Counted from the first letter of the stretch, positions 53,581 through 63,270 are shown. The stretch: 64,000 nucleotides of DNA from Roseofilum capinflatum BLCC-M114 (GCF_030068505.1 NZ_JAQOSO010000101.1:1-64000), one strand, 5' to 3'. Numbers and translations are program-made. The notes: generated from the sequence alone by a model not told the origin.

Positions 53581-56472
53581 ATGCACTCTTCTGTTTATCT
53601 CCCCTTACTCATTTTAGGCTTAACTACAGGAACCTTTATTTCTGGGTGTCAAAGCTCACAAACCACTCAATCCTCGATCACTCAAGCGGCTAATCTCCCC
53701 TCTGGACGCACCCTAGAATTTACCCTCACGGAAAAGCGCCGGGTTTCTTTAGGTATCTTTAATGCTGAAGGGGTTTTGGTGCGGGAAGTGCTAAGGGGTG
53801 AACCCTATGAAGCTGGAACCCATCAGGTGACTTGGGATGGCTTAGATGGAGAAGGGAACCCCGCGCCTGGGGGTGAGTATACTTGGAAACGAGTCACCCA
53901 TCCGGGCTTTACCTCCCGCTATGTCACCCATATTGGGGTCAATCCGCCATCAGAGTCGTATCATTTATGGCCGGGAGATCATGCAGGGGTGGGAACGGTG
54001 GCGGTGGATGATTCCGGGGTTTATTTTGGTTCACGGCTGACGGAAGTGCCTCCTCTGGTGGTGAAGCATTCCCCGGATGGTGAAGAGCAAATCTGGACGA
54101 AAGAGCAGTATTACAAAGGCGGTCGTCTGAAACGGCTGGCGGCGGGAGGGGGTAAGGTGTATTTGCTTAAAGATGAGGGGGGAGGCGATACGGAAACTCA
54201 CTGGATTAGAGTGGTAACGGCGGATACGGGACAACCGGCAGGGGACTGGCAAATTACGGAGGGGGGCATTCAGGTTAGTGATGTTGATATTGAAGGTAAT
54301 AATTTAGTTGTAGTCTTGCCAGATTTAGGGGAAATCCGATGGCTCGATCCGGAGAATCCCAGCATGGTTTTATCGACGGTGAAGGGGTTAGAGGGGGTGA
54401 ATGCGGTTACAGCAGTGAGCGGCGATCGCCAAGGATCTGTCCTGGTTCATACCCAAGGTCGAGTGATCTTTGTCGATCCCGTCCAGGGCATTCAGGACAC
54501 CCAAATCACCGGCTTACAGGGGGTTATCGCCCTCGATCTCGACCATACCACCGGGGATCTCTATCTGAATGAAACCAGCCAAGGGTCTCAGGTGTGGCGC
54601 TATGACCAGAATTTTCGCAAGGTGCAAGAGTATGGCTCAGAGCGGCGACCTTTTGGGGTGTATCAACAAGAGTTATTCGGGGATCTGGCGGATGTGACGG
54701 CGGATCAAAACGGTGGATTTTATACGACTGAACCGGGGATTTATCCTCGGCAAACCTCCCATATTCGCAGCGCGGACGGCTCGGTTTTAAATGCCTGGTT
54801 TGGGGGATTAAGTTATTATTTAGTGCCCACAGTTGACCCTAAAGACCCCAGCATTATTTGGTTAACCGGTCATGCTCCAGAGGTAGTTAAACTCCGGCTG
54901 AATGTAGATGAAGGAACCTGGGAGGTGTTAGAGGTCTATTCCTTTGCCGAACCGGGGGATAAACTCTTTGTGGAAAATCGGGCGATCGGCTCCCGTTGGC
55001 AACCGGTGTATTGGCAAGATGAACTCTATTTATTTGGTACGAAAAGACCGGCTATTTTGAAAGTCGATCGCCAGGAAGGGAAATTATGGCCCGTTTCCTT
55101 AACCACAACCGTCATTCACGACCCCAATAGTGGCCTGTGGAGGGGGTCTGGAGAAGACGGTTTTCCCGCGCCTTGGGTGGAAGCGGTGCGATCGCAAGGG
55201 TTTCAGGACTTAAGTCAAGCACCGAGAAGCTTTGCTTGGGGCGATCGCAATCAAAACGGCCTCATGGAACCCGAAGAATTCCTCTTCTATCCCCAAGAGT
55301 TTCGCTGGAACTTTGCCGGTGAAGGCGTTTGGGACGAACAATTCAACTATTATTTACCCACCCAAAACTTTGGCGCTTCCGATCCTCCCTTTGCTTGGTA
55401 TAAAGTCCCCGTAGCCGAGTGGCTCGGAGATGACCCCAAAATTCCCTTTTATAACCTGCAAAACATCCAACCAGGGCCACCCATTCCTGAATCCGTGAAT
55501 AATGCTTATTGGGGGCGAGAACTAGAACGAGACCCAGACGGCAATATCTATCTCGTCAGTCAATCCCATCTCACCGTTCATGAAAGCTTAGGAGGACGCT
55601 GGCCCAGCAGCCAAAACCGTGTCACTCGCCTGATAAAATGGAATGAAAACCAAGAACTTTTAGGCTTAATTTCCCGTAAAGTCTTCGATCATCGAGAAAA
55701 AGATAGCGGCAAACTCTATTATCCCATGCATGTGCGTTCTGGCCCCGATAATACGGTGATTGTCATCGATCAAGACCATACACCAGCCGCCGTTTATACC
55801 CAAGATGGCTTATTTATTGGCCCCCTATTAGACCAGCGCACCTTAGATGATTATCCCGATTCCGTTTATCAAGCCTCTTATCATCAAGATTTTCAGGGAT
55901 TTGCCCTAACAGAATTTGCCGATGGTCGTCGGTTTTGGATTGGCCCGCAAACAGGAGGCCTACCGGTTTATGAAACCCTAGGATGGGATAAAGTTGAACA
56001 AGCAACGGGTCAACTAAAGCTAGATCAACCAGTAGAAACCATAGAATTCTCTGGAACTGGATTAACAGGAACCCTCTATCAAGATATCGAGGGTAACTCG
56101 GCTCTGGGAGAGTTTACGTTTCCCAAAATTGACATCGAACCCTATAATCCTTCTCCGATTTCTGGGGTTGCACCCGATGATTTTAAGATGGTGTGGGAAG
56201 GAGAGGTGCAAGCCAAGTTCAGCGAAGATCATCAATTTTATGTTTATGTGAAAAAACCAGAAGATGTAGGTAAAATATGGATTGATAATGAATTGGTGTT
56301 TGATTCTAAGGATTTAGAAAATCCCGTTCCTAAAATTGCTTTGCAAAGGGGAGAAACTTACCCAATTAAAATTGAATGGATTAACCGAGGTGGAAATCCA
56401 ACAATCCGCGTGATTTGGATCAGCACAACGCTCGATCCGGAAGTAATTCCCCAAGAGGTGTTATATCCTTGA
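53581..56472 (+). CDS. Large lipoprotein with FlgD-like, beta-propeller and PA14-like domains
   Basis: 963 aa. Lipoprotein signal with lipobox ISGC (Cys about 23). Residues about 45-115 form an FlgD-type Ig domain (RVSLGIFNAEGVLVREVL, TWDGLDGEGNPAPGGEYTWKRV). A long central part with WD/NHL-like blades (about 120-800; GGFYTTEPGIYP, DPDGNIYLVSQSH, ADGRRFWIGPQTGG) is probably a beta-propeller. The C-terminal PA14-like domain (about 845-955) has MVWEGEVQAKFSEDHQFYVYVK and IEWINRGGNPTIRVIW. This suggests a surface protein binding glycans. Enzyme activity is not evident. Start at ATG 53581. Confidence 0.75.
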   Translation: MHSSVYLPLLILGLTTGTFISGCQSSQTTQSSITQAANLPSGRTLEFTLTEKRRVSLGIFNAEGVLVREVLRGEPYEAGTHQVTWDGLDGEGNPAPGGEYTWKRVTHPGFTSRYVTHIGVNPPSESYHLWPGDHAGVGTVAVDDSGVYFGSRLTEVPPLVVKHSPDGEEQIWTKEQYYKGGRLKRLAAGGGKVYLLKDEGGGDTETHWIRVVTADTGQPAGDWQITEGGIQVSDVDIEGNNLVVVLPDLGEIRWLDPENPSMVLSTVKGLEGVNAVTAVSGDRQGSVLVHTQGRVIFVDPVQGIQDTQITGLQGVIALDLDHTTGDLYLNETSQGSQVWRYDQNFRKVQEYGSERRPFGVYQQELFGDLADVTADQNGGFYTTEPGIYPRQTSHIRSADGSVLNAWFGGLSYYLVPTVDPKDPSIIWLTGHAPEVVKLRLNVDEGTWEVLEVYSFAEPGDKLFVENRAIGSRWQPVYWQDELYLFGTKRPAILKVDRQEGKLWPVSLTTTVIHDPNSGLWRGSGEDGFPAPWVEAVRSQGFQDLSQAPRSFAWGDRNQNGLMEPEEFLFYPQEFRWNFAGEGVWDEQFNYYLPTQNFGASDPPFAWYKVPVAEWLGDDPKIPFYNLQNIQPGPPIPESVNNAYWGRELERDPDGNIYLVSQSHLTVHESLGGRWPSSQNRVTRLIKWNENQELLGLISRKVFDHREKDSGKLYYPMHVRSGPDNTVIVIDQDHTPAAVYTQDGLFIGPLLDQRTLDDYPDSVYQASYHQDFQGFALTEFADGRRFWIGPQTGGLPVYETLGWDKVEQATGQLKLDQPVETIEFSGTGLTGTLYQDIEGNSALGEFTFPKIDIEPYNPSPISGVAPDDFKMVWEGEVQAKFSEDHQFYVYVKKPEDVGKIWIDNELVFDSKDLENPVPKIALQRGETYPIKIEWINRGGNPTIRVIWISTTLDPEVIPQEVLYP

Positions 56473-56592
56473 ATGTTCACAAACAACGAACATAGGTAAC
56501 GAATATAGGGCTTCGCGATTTGCGGATACCCCTCTTCAATCACAGTTATTATATTTTTCTTTTTGAGACTTTTCCTGACACTACTCTACAAT

Positions 56593-56696
56593 ACAGCACT
56601 TCGCGCTGTTATGGTGTACAGTCTTAAAGGCTCAAAGCCATGTACCACAACCCTATTCCCTAGCGCGTTCATGTCCGCGAAGCGGAAAGCGCTATA
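56593..56696. repeat. Dispersed palindromic repeat, copy 2
   Basis: 56611-56696 is identical to 10583-10668. The left flank is ACAGCACTTCGCGCTGT instead of the version in moaC. The right end CTATA provides the TAG stop codon (complement) of the DUF3419 gene ending at 56692. Confidence 0.92.
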
Positions 56697-57798
56697 ACTC
56701 TTCTATATGGAAGGCACTATAGAAAAATGCTTTATCTTGATTATAAAGATGATGGGCTAAATCAGAAAGGGGTTGAATTTGATGTGAACCTTCTAGGGAA
56801 CAATGGCGGGGAACCAATAAATTCCAATAGGCTAATCTGCCCCCCTTACGCCCTTTTTGAATTAATTTTTCTAGGATTTGGTGATAAGAGTCTAAGGACA
56901 TATATTCAAACATATCACTGAGATTGTAACGGTCAATGGTCTGGTTGGGGAGCTGATTCAAAAAGGTTTCTACCGAACAACAGTGCCATTCTAGGCGATG
57001 GAGATTAGCGCGAATGGTGTCAAAATGTTCTGGACGGAGGGCATAGGGTAAGGCGGTGGTATGATGACCGGTTAAAATCCATTGCAAATAGGGATTATCT
57101 GCCGGATTTAGTTGGGTTAAAGCATATTCAGTGCGCTCAAAAATACGTTCAGCTACATTGTCCGTCACATATTGAAAAAAACTGGGGTCTCGCCCTAGGT
57201 TTCCCATCACCGTTCGGGAGAAAAAAATCTGAAACATCCATCGCCAACGCCAGCTATTCCAAACGCGATGGTAAAAGGTTTGTCGCTCCTGGAGTGTCCC
57301 CCCCTGTAAGAGTTGGTGAATCTGGTTTTTGCCATGGACTAAGGGTAAAATATAGTGGCGAAAAATTTGAAAGTAGCGCTCAAATTTGCCACTATTTCCG
57401 ATTCCTCGGTCAATTTCTTGGGGATGATTATCCCAAAACTGTTGCACCCGACTAGAAAGGTGGGAACGACAGCGCTGATACAGGGTTTTTCGGGTAATGG
57501 GTTCTGGGATTTCGGTTTGACTACCGATTAGATATAATAGCTCTGGATGGCTCAAACATTGATAGGCAGCAACCCGCAATTCTAAACTGGCTAGTTGTGC
57601 TAAACTCAGGTCTAGGGCAATGACTCGCTCTGGCGATCGGGTTAAGAGTGCTAGGGTGTTGTCACCGGCTGAAGCGATGGATAAACAGGTATCTCCAGGT
57701 TGAATGGCTAACCCTTGCAGGAGAATATCGGCATCTTCCCAACATTGACCATAGCGAATGTGGGAGAATTGGGCACGGGTTTCAATTTCACTAGACAT
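56692..57798 (-). CDS. DUF3419 family protein (BtaA-like 3-amino-3-carboxypropyltransferase)
   Basis: 368 aa. The N-terminus FSHIRYGQCWEDADILLQGL, then CLSIASAGDNTLALLTRSPERVIALDLSLAQLASLELR is typical; the middle has FQIFFSRTVMGNLGRDPSFFQYV and the C-terminal part NLSDMFEYMSLD. BtaA transfers 3-amino-3-carboxypropyl from SAM to diacylglycerol in betaine-lipid synthesis, but many DUF3419 members have unknown substrates and no BtaB partner is visible. Its stop codon lies in the dispersed repeat, so the natural C-terminus may be a few residues different. Confidence 0.85.
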   Translation of the reverse strand: MSSEIETRAQFSHIRYGQCWEDADILLQGLAIQPGDTCLSIASAGDNTLALLTRSPERVIALDLSLAQLASLELRVAAYQCLSHPELLYLIGSQTEIPEPITRKTLYQRCRSHLSSRVQQFWDNHPQEIDRGIGNSGKFERYFQIFRHYILPLVHGKNQIHQLLQGGTLQERQTFYHRVWNSWRWRWMFQIFFSRTVMGNLGRDPSFFQYVTDNVAERIFERTEYALTQLNPADNPYLQWILTGHHTTALPYALRPEHFDTIRANLHRLEWHCCSVETFLNQLPNQTIDRYNLSDMFEYMSLDSYHQILEKLIQKGRKGGRLAYWNLLVPRHCSLEGSHQIQPLSDLAHHLYNQDKAFFYSAFHIEEL

Positions 57799-57835
57799 GG
57801 TTTTTCCCCTATGCCAATGGGTGAGTTGTTTAGCA

Positions 57836-57906
57836 AGCGGGTAGCGGGAATCGAACCCGCATATTCAGCTTGGGAAGCTGACATTTTACCACTAAATTAT
57901 ACCCGC
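57836..57906 (-). tRNA. tRNA-Gly (anticodon CCC)
   Basis: Minus strand: GCGGGTATAATTTAGTGGTAAAAT..., anticodon stem TCAGC/GCTGA with loop TTCCCAA, so the anticodon is CCC for GGG codons. T-arm GGGTTCGATTCCC and acceptor TACCCGC with discriminator T. Length 71 nt; no encoded CCA. Confidence 0.94.
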
Positions 57907-57953
57907 AACTTAAAATTAAAGCAATCTTATATTCTAAGATACCTCTAGATGGG

Positions 57954-58709
57954 CTATTTGTCAATAGTCTCATCAGGATCGAGGTTTAAAATTTCTCGTA
58001 ATTGTTGATAATAGCGGTTGGCATAGTACCAGCGAGGATTGGTTTTGAGATTGACTGATTCAATTTTGCTTCCTAGCTCATTGACCACTCGGTTCAGATT
58101 CTTGAGTTGCGTCTGATAGTATTCCTGTTCGGCCATGAGTTGATCGATGGTAGCTTGCAATTCTTGATTCGTTTTCAGGCTCTGAGTCTGTTGCTGCCAG
58201 AGGTGTTGCCGGTCGAGTTTTAAGTGCTGGTTGTCTTGGCTGAGTCGATCGAGCTGGTGCTGTAAGTCTTCAATTTCTAAGAGGAGTTGATCGTAGCGAG
58301 TTTGGCGCAGTTGCTGTTGCCAATTTTGGGTCAGAGGGGGGGGTTCAGTTTCCGAGTCTGGGGAGAGATCGGCAGGGATGACTTGGGGTTCGGGGCATAA
58401 CCATTGCACGGCTTCCATGAGTTTGGCTGGGGTTAATTCTGCGGTTGTACCTAATGGATGTTGCTTAAAAATACCGCCGATACATTTGCAGGCATACCAA
58501 GATTGATTGGAGCGCAAATGGCAGGTTATGTCGTAGACGACGGAATAGTGAGAGGGTTGCCAATAGACTTGAAATTTAAATTTTTTCTGGTGTTGTGCCC
58601 AGGTAGCAAATTGGGGGCTACCGACTTCTAAACCGGATTCAGATCGGGCTGTGTTCTGGGAGTTGGAGCGCGGGTTAATGTGATAAGTGACGAGGGGATA
58701 GGGTTTCAT
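57954..58709 (-). CDS. Coiled-coil protein of unknown function
   Basis: 251 aa. Residues about 40-125 form a compact beta-rich domain (FKFQVYWQPSHYSVVYDITCHL, WYACKCIGGIF). A long coiled coil (about 140-230) with many Gln/Leu heptads follows (LLLEIEDLQHQLDRLSQDNQH), ending in NPRWYYANRYYQQLREILN. No signal peptide or membrane helix is present. It lies 28 bp downstream of the Cache-HAMP-cNMP gene on the same strand, so it is probably the last gene of the sensor operon; a partner role is an inference. Confidence 0.8.
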   Translation of the reverse strand: MKPYPLVTYHINPRSNSQNTARSESGLEVGSPQFATWAQHQKKFKFQVYWQPSHYSVVYDITCHLRSNQSWYACKCIGGIFKQHPLGTTAELTPAKLMEAVQWLCPEPQVIPADLSPDSETEPPPLTQNWQQQLRQTRYDQLLLEIEDLQHQLDRLSQDNQHLKLDRQHLWQQQTQSLKTNQELQATIDQLMAEQEYYQTQLKNLNRVVNELGSKIESVNLKTNPRWYYANRYYQQLREILNLDPDETIDK

Positions 58710-58737
58710 GGCGATCGCTGCTGAGAGGTAGGGAGAT

Positions 58738-60615
58738 TCAGAGATTAAAGAGGGTTTTCATCCGAAATTTAATTTGCTGTAAGAGGTCGGTTTCGCTTTC
58801 TTCTAGTAGGCCATATTCTGCGAGGAGTTGCTTGCGCTCTTGGAGTTCGGTTTGGTGACGATGGAGATCTTGGGCAATTTGTTCGGCCATTTGCGGATAT
58901 TGGTGAAGGACTTTGCCAAAGTTGAGGCGATCGATAGAGAACAGGGTGGTTTCTTCTAGGGCGATCGCCGTTGCGGTGCGCGTCCCTCCCAGCATGAGCG
59001 CCAGTTCTCCAAAGGATTTGCCCCCAGAGAGGGTGACTAAGGGCTTATTGATTTTCTCAACAAAGATGCGGACGGAACCGGTAAGGATAATATAAAACTC
59101 ATCTCCAGGTTCATCTTCCCGACAAATATACTCCCCCACATGAAAGCGTTTAATCTTGCCCTCCATGACTAACTGACCTAACTGTTCAGAGCTTAGGTGT
59201 TGATAGTAGGGCACTTGAGCTAGAAGCTGCGGTAAATGGGGATGGTAGTTATAAACCGCGCGAATAGAGGAGGCTTTCTTCTGCAATTTTTTTAAGGCGG
59301 TGAGTTCGTAGGGGTTGTCTTTCGACTGGCTCACCTGGAAATTTAAGAGGTTGAGTTGTTCTTCTAGGCTTTGCTGGCGATCGCCCGTTTCTACCGCCAT
59401 ATCGATAAACACTCTGGCTAATTCCCCCACTTCATCCTCACGTTCAGTTAAGTTCTCTAAAGTTTGGGGATCGAAAGACTTCGATTTAATTTGATTGGCA
59501 GCTTCACCAAATTGAAAAATTGGTTTAAGAACCCAGCGACTGACTCCTAAACCCACCCCTAAAGCCGCTAATAAAATCAAGGCTTCTAAAACCAGCGTAA
59601 TCCGAGCCTGTATTTGCACTTGCTGCATAAAATCTTCTTCAGGGATGATGACCACAATCAGCCAATCTAGACCTAAGCGATCGCGAAAGCTTTTAACTTG
59701 AAAACAGAATGTTTTCCTTTGCCACCGAAAGGATGAGTTGACGGTACTTTCGACTTGAGAAAAGCCCTCAAATTGGTTCAATAAATCTTGGGCGATCGCC
59801 GCAATCAACTCATTTTCACTGGCCGCAATATTTAACCGTTCTGAACTCTCCGCCGCTTCGTCAATCACTTGAGGATTAGAGCTGGCAATTAATAACCCTT
59901 GGCGATCGATAATTAAAGCTTGTCCCGTTTTACCAATGGTTAACGTTTGCATAAATTCATTAATCTGACCAAAGAGCAGATCAACACCCAAAACACCAAC
60001 GACTTCACCTTGAGAATCTTTAACCACTTGTGCAGCAGTAATCGCTAATTCTTGGCTGTCAAAATCTCGATAGATATCACTCCAAATGGGTCGATCGGAT
60101 TGCAGAGCAGCTTGATACCAAGGGCGACTGCGCGGGTCATAATTGGGGGTTTGTTGAACAATTTGGGTTGTCTGACCTTCTGAGGTTGTGGCATAACGGA
60201 TTAACATAGAATTGGTCGTTTTTCCCGCTCTAGTGATTCCCACTGCTCCCGATTCAAGAATAGTTCCTCCCCGAAACTCACCTTCAGGATTACTAAAGTA
60301 GAGACTGGTAACCCCCTCAAAAATTTGAATTTGATTCCAAAAATAAGACTCTAATTGTTGTAAGTTACTCGGATTAATCGTGCCCAACGTAATGCTTTGA
60401 AGATTGAGTTGATTGATAGTCTGGGGAATCGATAGATAATCCCGAAGATTATTTTCTACATGAGCTGTAACTGTATTGGCAAGTTCCACAGAAACAATGT
60501 TGACATTTCGTTTTGTGTTTTGGAATAAAGTGACTGCAACCAATCCTATTACTAAAATAGAAGGAGCAACAATGAGGATAGGAAGATGATACCTAATAGA
60601 AAGAGTTTTAACCAT
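58738..60615 (-). CDS. Cache-HAMP sensor with C-terminal cyclic-nucleotide-binding domain
   Basis: 625 aa. N-terminal helix (about 12-33), a double-Cache extracytoplasmic domain (about 40-320; DPRSRPWYQAAL, SQELAITAAQVV, VGVLGVDL), a second helix (about 330-350), HAMP with coiled coil (about 350-425, EREDEVGELARVFIDMA), and a cNMP-binding domain (about 470-590) with FGELALMLGGTRTATA, whose Gly-Glu and Arg form the phosphate cassette. No kinase, cyclase or methyl-accepting part is present. It overlaps the upstream gene by eight bases. A likely role is a nucleotide-modulated receptor. Confidence 0.9.
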   Translation of the reverse strand: MVKTLSIRYHLPILIVAPSILVIGLVAVTLFQNTKRNVNIVSVELANTVTAHVENNLRDYLSIPQTINQLNLQSITLGTINPSNLQQLESYFWNQIQIFEGVTSLYFSNPEGEFRGGTILESGAVGITRAGKTTNSMLIRYATTSEGQTTQIVQQTPNYDPRSRPWYQAALQSDRPIWSDIYRDFDSQELAITAAQVVKDSQGEVVGVLGVDLLFGQINEFMQTLTIGKTGQALIIDRQGLLIASSNPQVIDEAAESSERLNIAASENELIAAIAQDLLNQFEGFSQVESTVNSSFRWQRKTFCFQVKSFRDRLGLDWLIVVIIPEEDFMQQVQIQARITLVLEALILLAALGVGLGVSRWVLKPIFQFGEAANQIKSKSFDPQTLENLTEREDEVGELARVFIDMAVETGDRQQSLEEQLNLLNFQVSQSKDNPYELTALKKLQKKASSIRAVYNYHPHLPQLLAQVPYYQHLSSEQLGQLVMEGKIKRFHVGEYICREDEPGDEFYIILTGSVRIFVEKINKPLVTLSGGKSFGELALMLGGTRTATAIALEETTLFSIDRLNFGKVLHQYPQMAEQIAQDLHRHQTELQERKQLLAEYGLLEESETDLLQQIKFRMKTLFNL

Positions 60616-62011
60616 GTTTTTTATAGAATTTATCTTGACGCACTCGTTGAGCTTTTTGTTTTAATTTATCCCAATAGCTTGATTTTAGTTCGGGTGCATT
60701 TTCTGAATCCTCTGAAGAAGATAGGGTTGCTCGATCTTGATAACTACTTAACGCTTCAATTCGTTGCTCTAGTCTGATTTGTCGTTCTTGAATTAACAAA
60801 GCCATTTCTTCAAAAACGCGACTAAACTGACCCATTTCATCATTGCGTTTAACTAGGTCAATATTTTTTTCAGGCTTAAATTTTTGATTCTTTAATTTTT
60901 TTGCAGTTTTATTTAATCGAAGTAGGGGAGAGACGACCAATTGATGCATATTCCAAACCGCTAAAAGACTACCTATAATTGCTGTTACAATCAGGAAGAT
61001 TTGAACCCTCTTGTTTTGACCAGAATTAAAGACATCAGACTCAGATAGAATAACAATCACGACCCAGTTTAAATTCCACGGGCTTTCAATGGGTTCGACC
61101 CAAACTAAGTATCTTTGATTATTTTCTACAAAAATCAAAGATTGAGCTTCAGAAATTAGACTAAAATCACTAAATTCACGAATTAAAGTTTCTGCGATTC
61201 CCTGAATTATTGGATCGGGGCTTTCTGTCATCATTAGATGAGTTTCGGATTCTGGATCGAGTACGGTTAAGGGATCGGGATCGGAACTCGCTATAAATTG
61301 TCCATTTTGTTGAATAATTAAAACTTTTGCCGCTTTACTAATGGATAAATCACGGAGAAATTCATGGATACTATTGAGAAAATAATCCACAGCTACAACT
61401 CCAACTAAATTCCCTTGGCGATCGCGCACGGCTTGAGCGGCGGTAATTGCTAACTGGCGAGTGGTAAAATCTGGATAGACGGAACTCCAAACCAGATCGT
61501 TGTTTTTTTCTGCTGCTTGATACCAGGGACGAGTTGTTGTATCAAATACTGGGTTTTGATTAATGATTTCACCTCGTTGTCCTTCTCGACTTAGGGTATA
61601 AGTAAGCAATTGATAATCTGTTTCTTTCCCAGCATAGGATTGGGAAAATTGTCCATTATCTCTGATTTCAACACCCACAAAATCTCGATTTGAATAACCA
61701 AAATAAATATTGTTTATTGACGAAAATAATCGAATTTGGTTATAAAAATGAAGGGTTAAACTTTGCGGATCGTTCCAGACAGATGGATTGGATTGATAAC
61801 GATTTAAGCTCAGTTTGTGAATCATCTCTGGTTTACGGAGATTGATACGAACTTGGCTTTTAATTTGATTCACAGATTCTCGCATCCAATGCATGGAGAG
61901 TTCATGCACTGTTTTATCTCGATTAAAGCTTGCTAGTAATTCAGTGAAAGTCAAAGTTGCCATTAAAGGAGCAACCGTTAAGATAGGAATTATTTTTTTG
62001 AGAGAAACCAT
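60608..62011 (-). CDS. Cache-HAMP receptor without output domain
   Basis: 467 aa. It has the same layout as the neighbour: helix (about 5-28), double Cache (FDTTTRPWYQAAE, RQLAITAAQAV, VGVVAVDYFL), helix (about 330-350) and HAMP (VVSPLLRLNKTAKKLKNQKF, RNDEMGQFSRVFEEMA). After the coiled coil it ends with YWDKLKQKAQRVR, then a short tail. There is no kinase, cyclase, MCP or phosphodiesterase. The stop codon overlaps the next start by eight bases, so they are co-translated. It may signal through partners. Confidence 0.88.
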   Translation of the reverse strand: MVSLKKIIPILTVAPLMATLTFTELLASFNRDKTVHELSMHWMRESVNQIKSQVRINLRKPEMIHKLSLNRYQSNPSVWNDPQSLTLHFYNQIRLFSSINNIYFGYSNRDFVGVEIRDNGQFSQSYAGKETDYQLLTYTLSREGQRGEIINQNPVFDTTTRPWYQAAEKNNDLVWSSVYPDFTTRQLAITAAQAVRDRQGNLVGVVAVDYFLNSIHEFLRDLSISKAAKVLIIQQNGQFIASSDPDPLTVLDPESETHLMMTESPDPIIQGIAETLIREFSDFSLISEAQSLIFVENNQRYLVWVEPIESPWNLNWVVIVILSESDVFNSGQNKRVQIFLIVTAIIGSLLAVWNMHQLVVSPLLRLNKTAKKLKNQKFKPEKNIDLVKRNDEMGQFSRVFEEMALLIQERQIRLEQRIEALSSYQDRATLSSSEDSENAPELKSSYWDKLKQKAQRVRQDKFYKKHG

Positions 62012-62028
62012 AAGTCAATCTGAGTCAA

Positions 62029-63270
62029 TTATTCTTTATGCCTAATCCATTGTGCTTTGCGCTTTAAAGCTTTAAAGTAAGCCATTTCCAATTCTTGTGC
62101 CTGACTTAAATTAGCCTGTTGCATTCTCAGTTTACGCACTTGTTCCGCTAAATTTTGCTGCCGAGAATCAACGACTTTAATCATTTCATCAAACCCTCTG
62201 GCTAATTGACCAATTTCGTCTCTTCTTTGACTGATTTTTTTTAATGTTTCAGAGCTTTCGGTCAAGTTTCCATCAATTACTTGATTAACATTTTTGGCAA
62301 TTTTCAATATAGGTTTGGTTACTTTACGGGACAAAAAATAAACAATTAGTAACAAAATAACTGAAACAAAACACCCCCAAAGTAGTAAGTTTTTGGCAAT
62401 TATTCCGGAAACAGTAAAAGCTTCTTCTTGAGTGATTTCTACCAAAATTGCTAAGTTCTTATCTTCTAGCCATCGGTAACTTCCAAGGACTTCTACTTGT
62501 TGATGATTTTGATAAAAATCAATTCCATCTTGACCGGACATTACCGCATCAATTCCTGGACTGCGTACCCATTCATTCGCTAGATCTGTATTTTGGGTGT
62601 CTACAAAGCGATTTTCTTGCCCCTGTTTACGGATTAAGTAGGCTTCATCGGTTTCTCCTAGTCCAGTGGCTTCTTGCATAATTTCATGGATTTTTTCTAG
62701 GGATAAATCAACCGATAAAACACCTATTCTTTCCCCTTGCTCATTGCGTAAAGGAGTGGCAAAGGTCATGGCTGTTTCCCGTGTAACAGGCGACGTATAT
62801 AGAGTAGGGCGAACGGTGTCTAAGTTTTCTTTGGTAAAATAAGTGACGGTATTTCCCAAGGGTTGATAGTTGCCTTCTTCTTCTCCTTGAGTGGAGATCG
62901 AGACAATGCCGCTATTGGTGGAGATGGATAAGGATTGAATGGTATTTTCGGTTTCTAAAATGGTGTTAAAGTAATTCTGAAGCAGTTGATAGGATTGTTG
63001 ATTGTTATTGTTGAGATAGTTTTGATAGGAGTTAACTAGAGTTGGGGTTTGGGCAATGAGCAAGATCGTTTTATGCTGTTGGGAAAACCAGTTATCAATC
63101 TGATTTTCTTTGATGGAGATGACGACTTCCATTTGACTGGTAATGGATTTTTTGAGCAGCTCAACGGATTGATAATAAATGACGATCGCCAATCCCACCA
63201 CCGTGACTAGGGACAAGAGAGAAAAATATCCGACATGCTGGATCAGTAAACTATTATGCCAACGTTTCAT
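62029..63270 (-). CDS. Cache-HAMP receptor without output domain (second)
   Basis: 413 aa. Helix (about 8-28), Cache region (about 35-265; SLSISTNSGIVSIST, TAMTFATPLRNEQGERIGVLSVDL), helix (about 285-310) and HAMP (VTKPILKIAKNVNQVI, RRDEIGQLARGFDEMI). The coiled coil ends in YFKALKRKAQWIR near the C-terminus. It shares the KA..(I/V)R motif with the two following genes. Spacing to the next gene is 17 bp and to the upstream gene about 43 bp, one operon. Confidence 0.88.
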   Translation of the reverse strand: MKRWHNSLLIQHVGYFSLLSLVTVVGLAIVIYYQSVELLKKSITSQMEVVISIKENQIDNWFSQQHKTILLIAQTPTLVNSYQNYLNNNNQQSYQLLQNYFNTILETENTIQSLSISTNSGIVSISTQGEEEGNYQPLGNTVTYFTKENLDTVRPTLYTSPVTRETAMTFATPLRNEQGERIGVLSVDLSLEKIHEIMQEATGLGETDEAYLIRKQGQENRFVDTQNTDLANEWVRSPGIDAVMSGQDGIDFYQNHQQVEVLGSYRWLEDKNLAILVEITQEEAFTVSGIIAKNLLLWGCFVSVILLLIVYFLSRKVTKPILKIAKNVNQVIDGNLTESSETLKKISQRRDEIGQLARGFDEMIKVVDSRQQNLAEQVRKLRMQQANLSQAQELEMAYFKALKRKAQWIRHKE

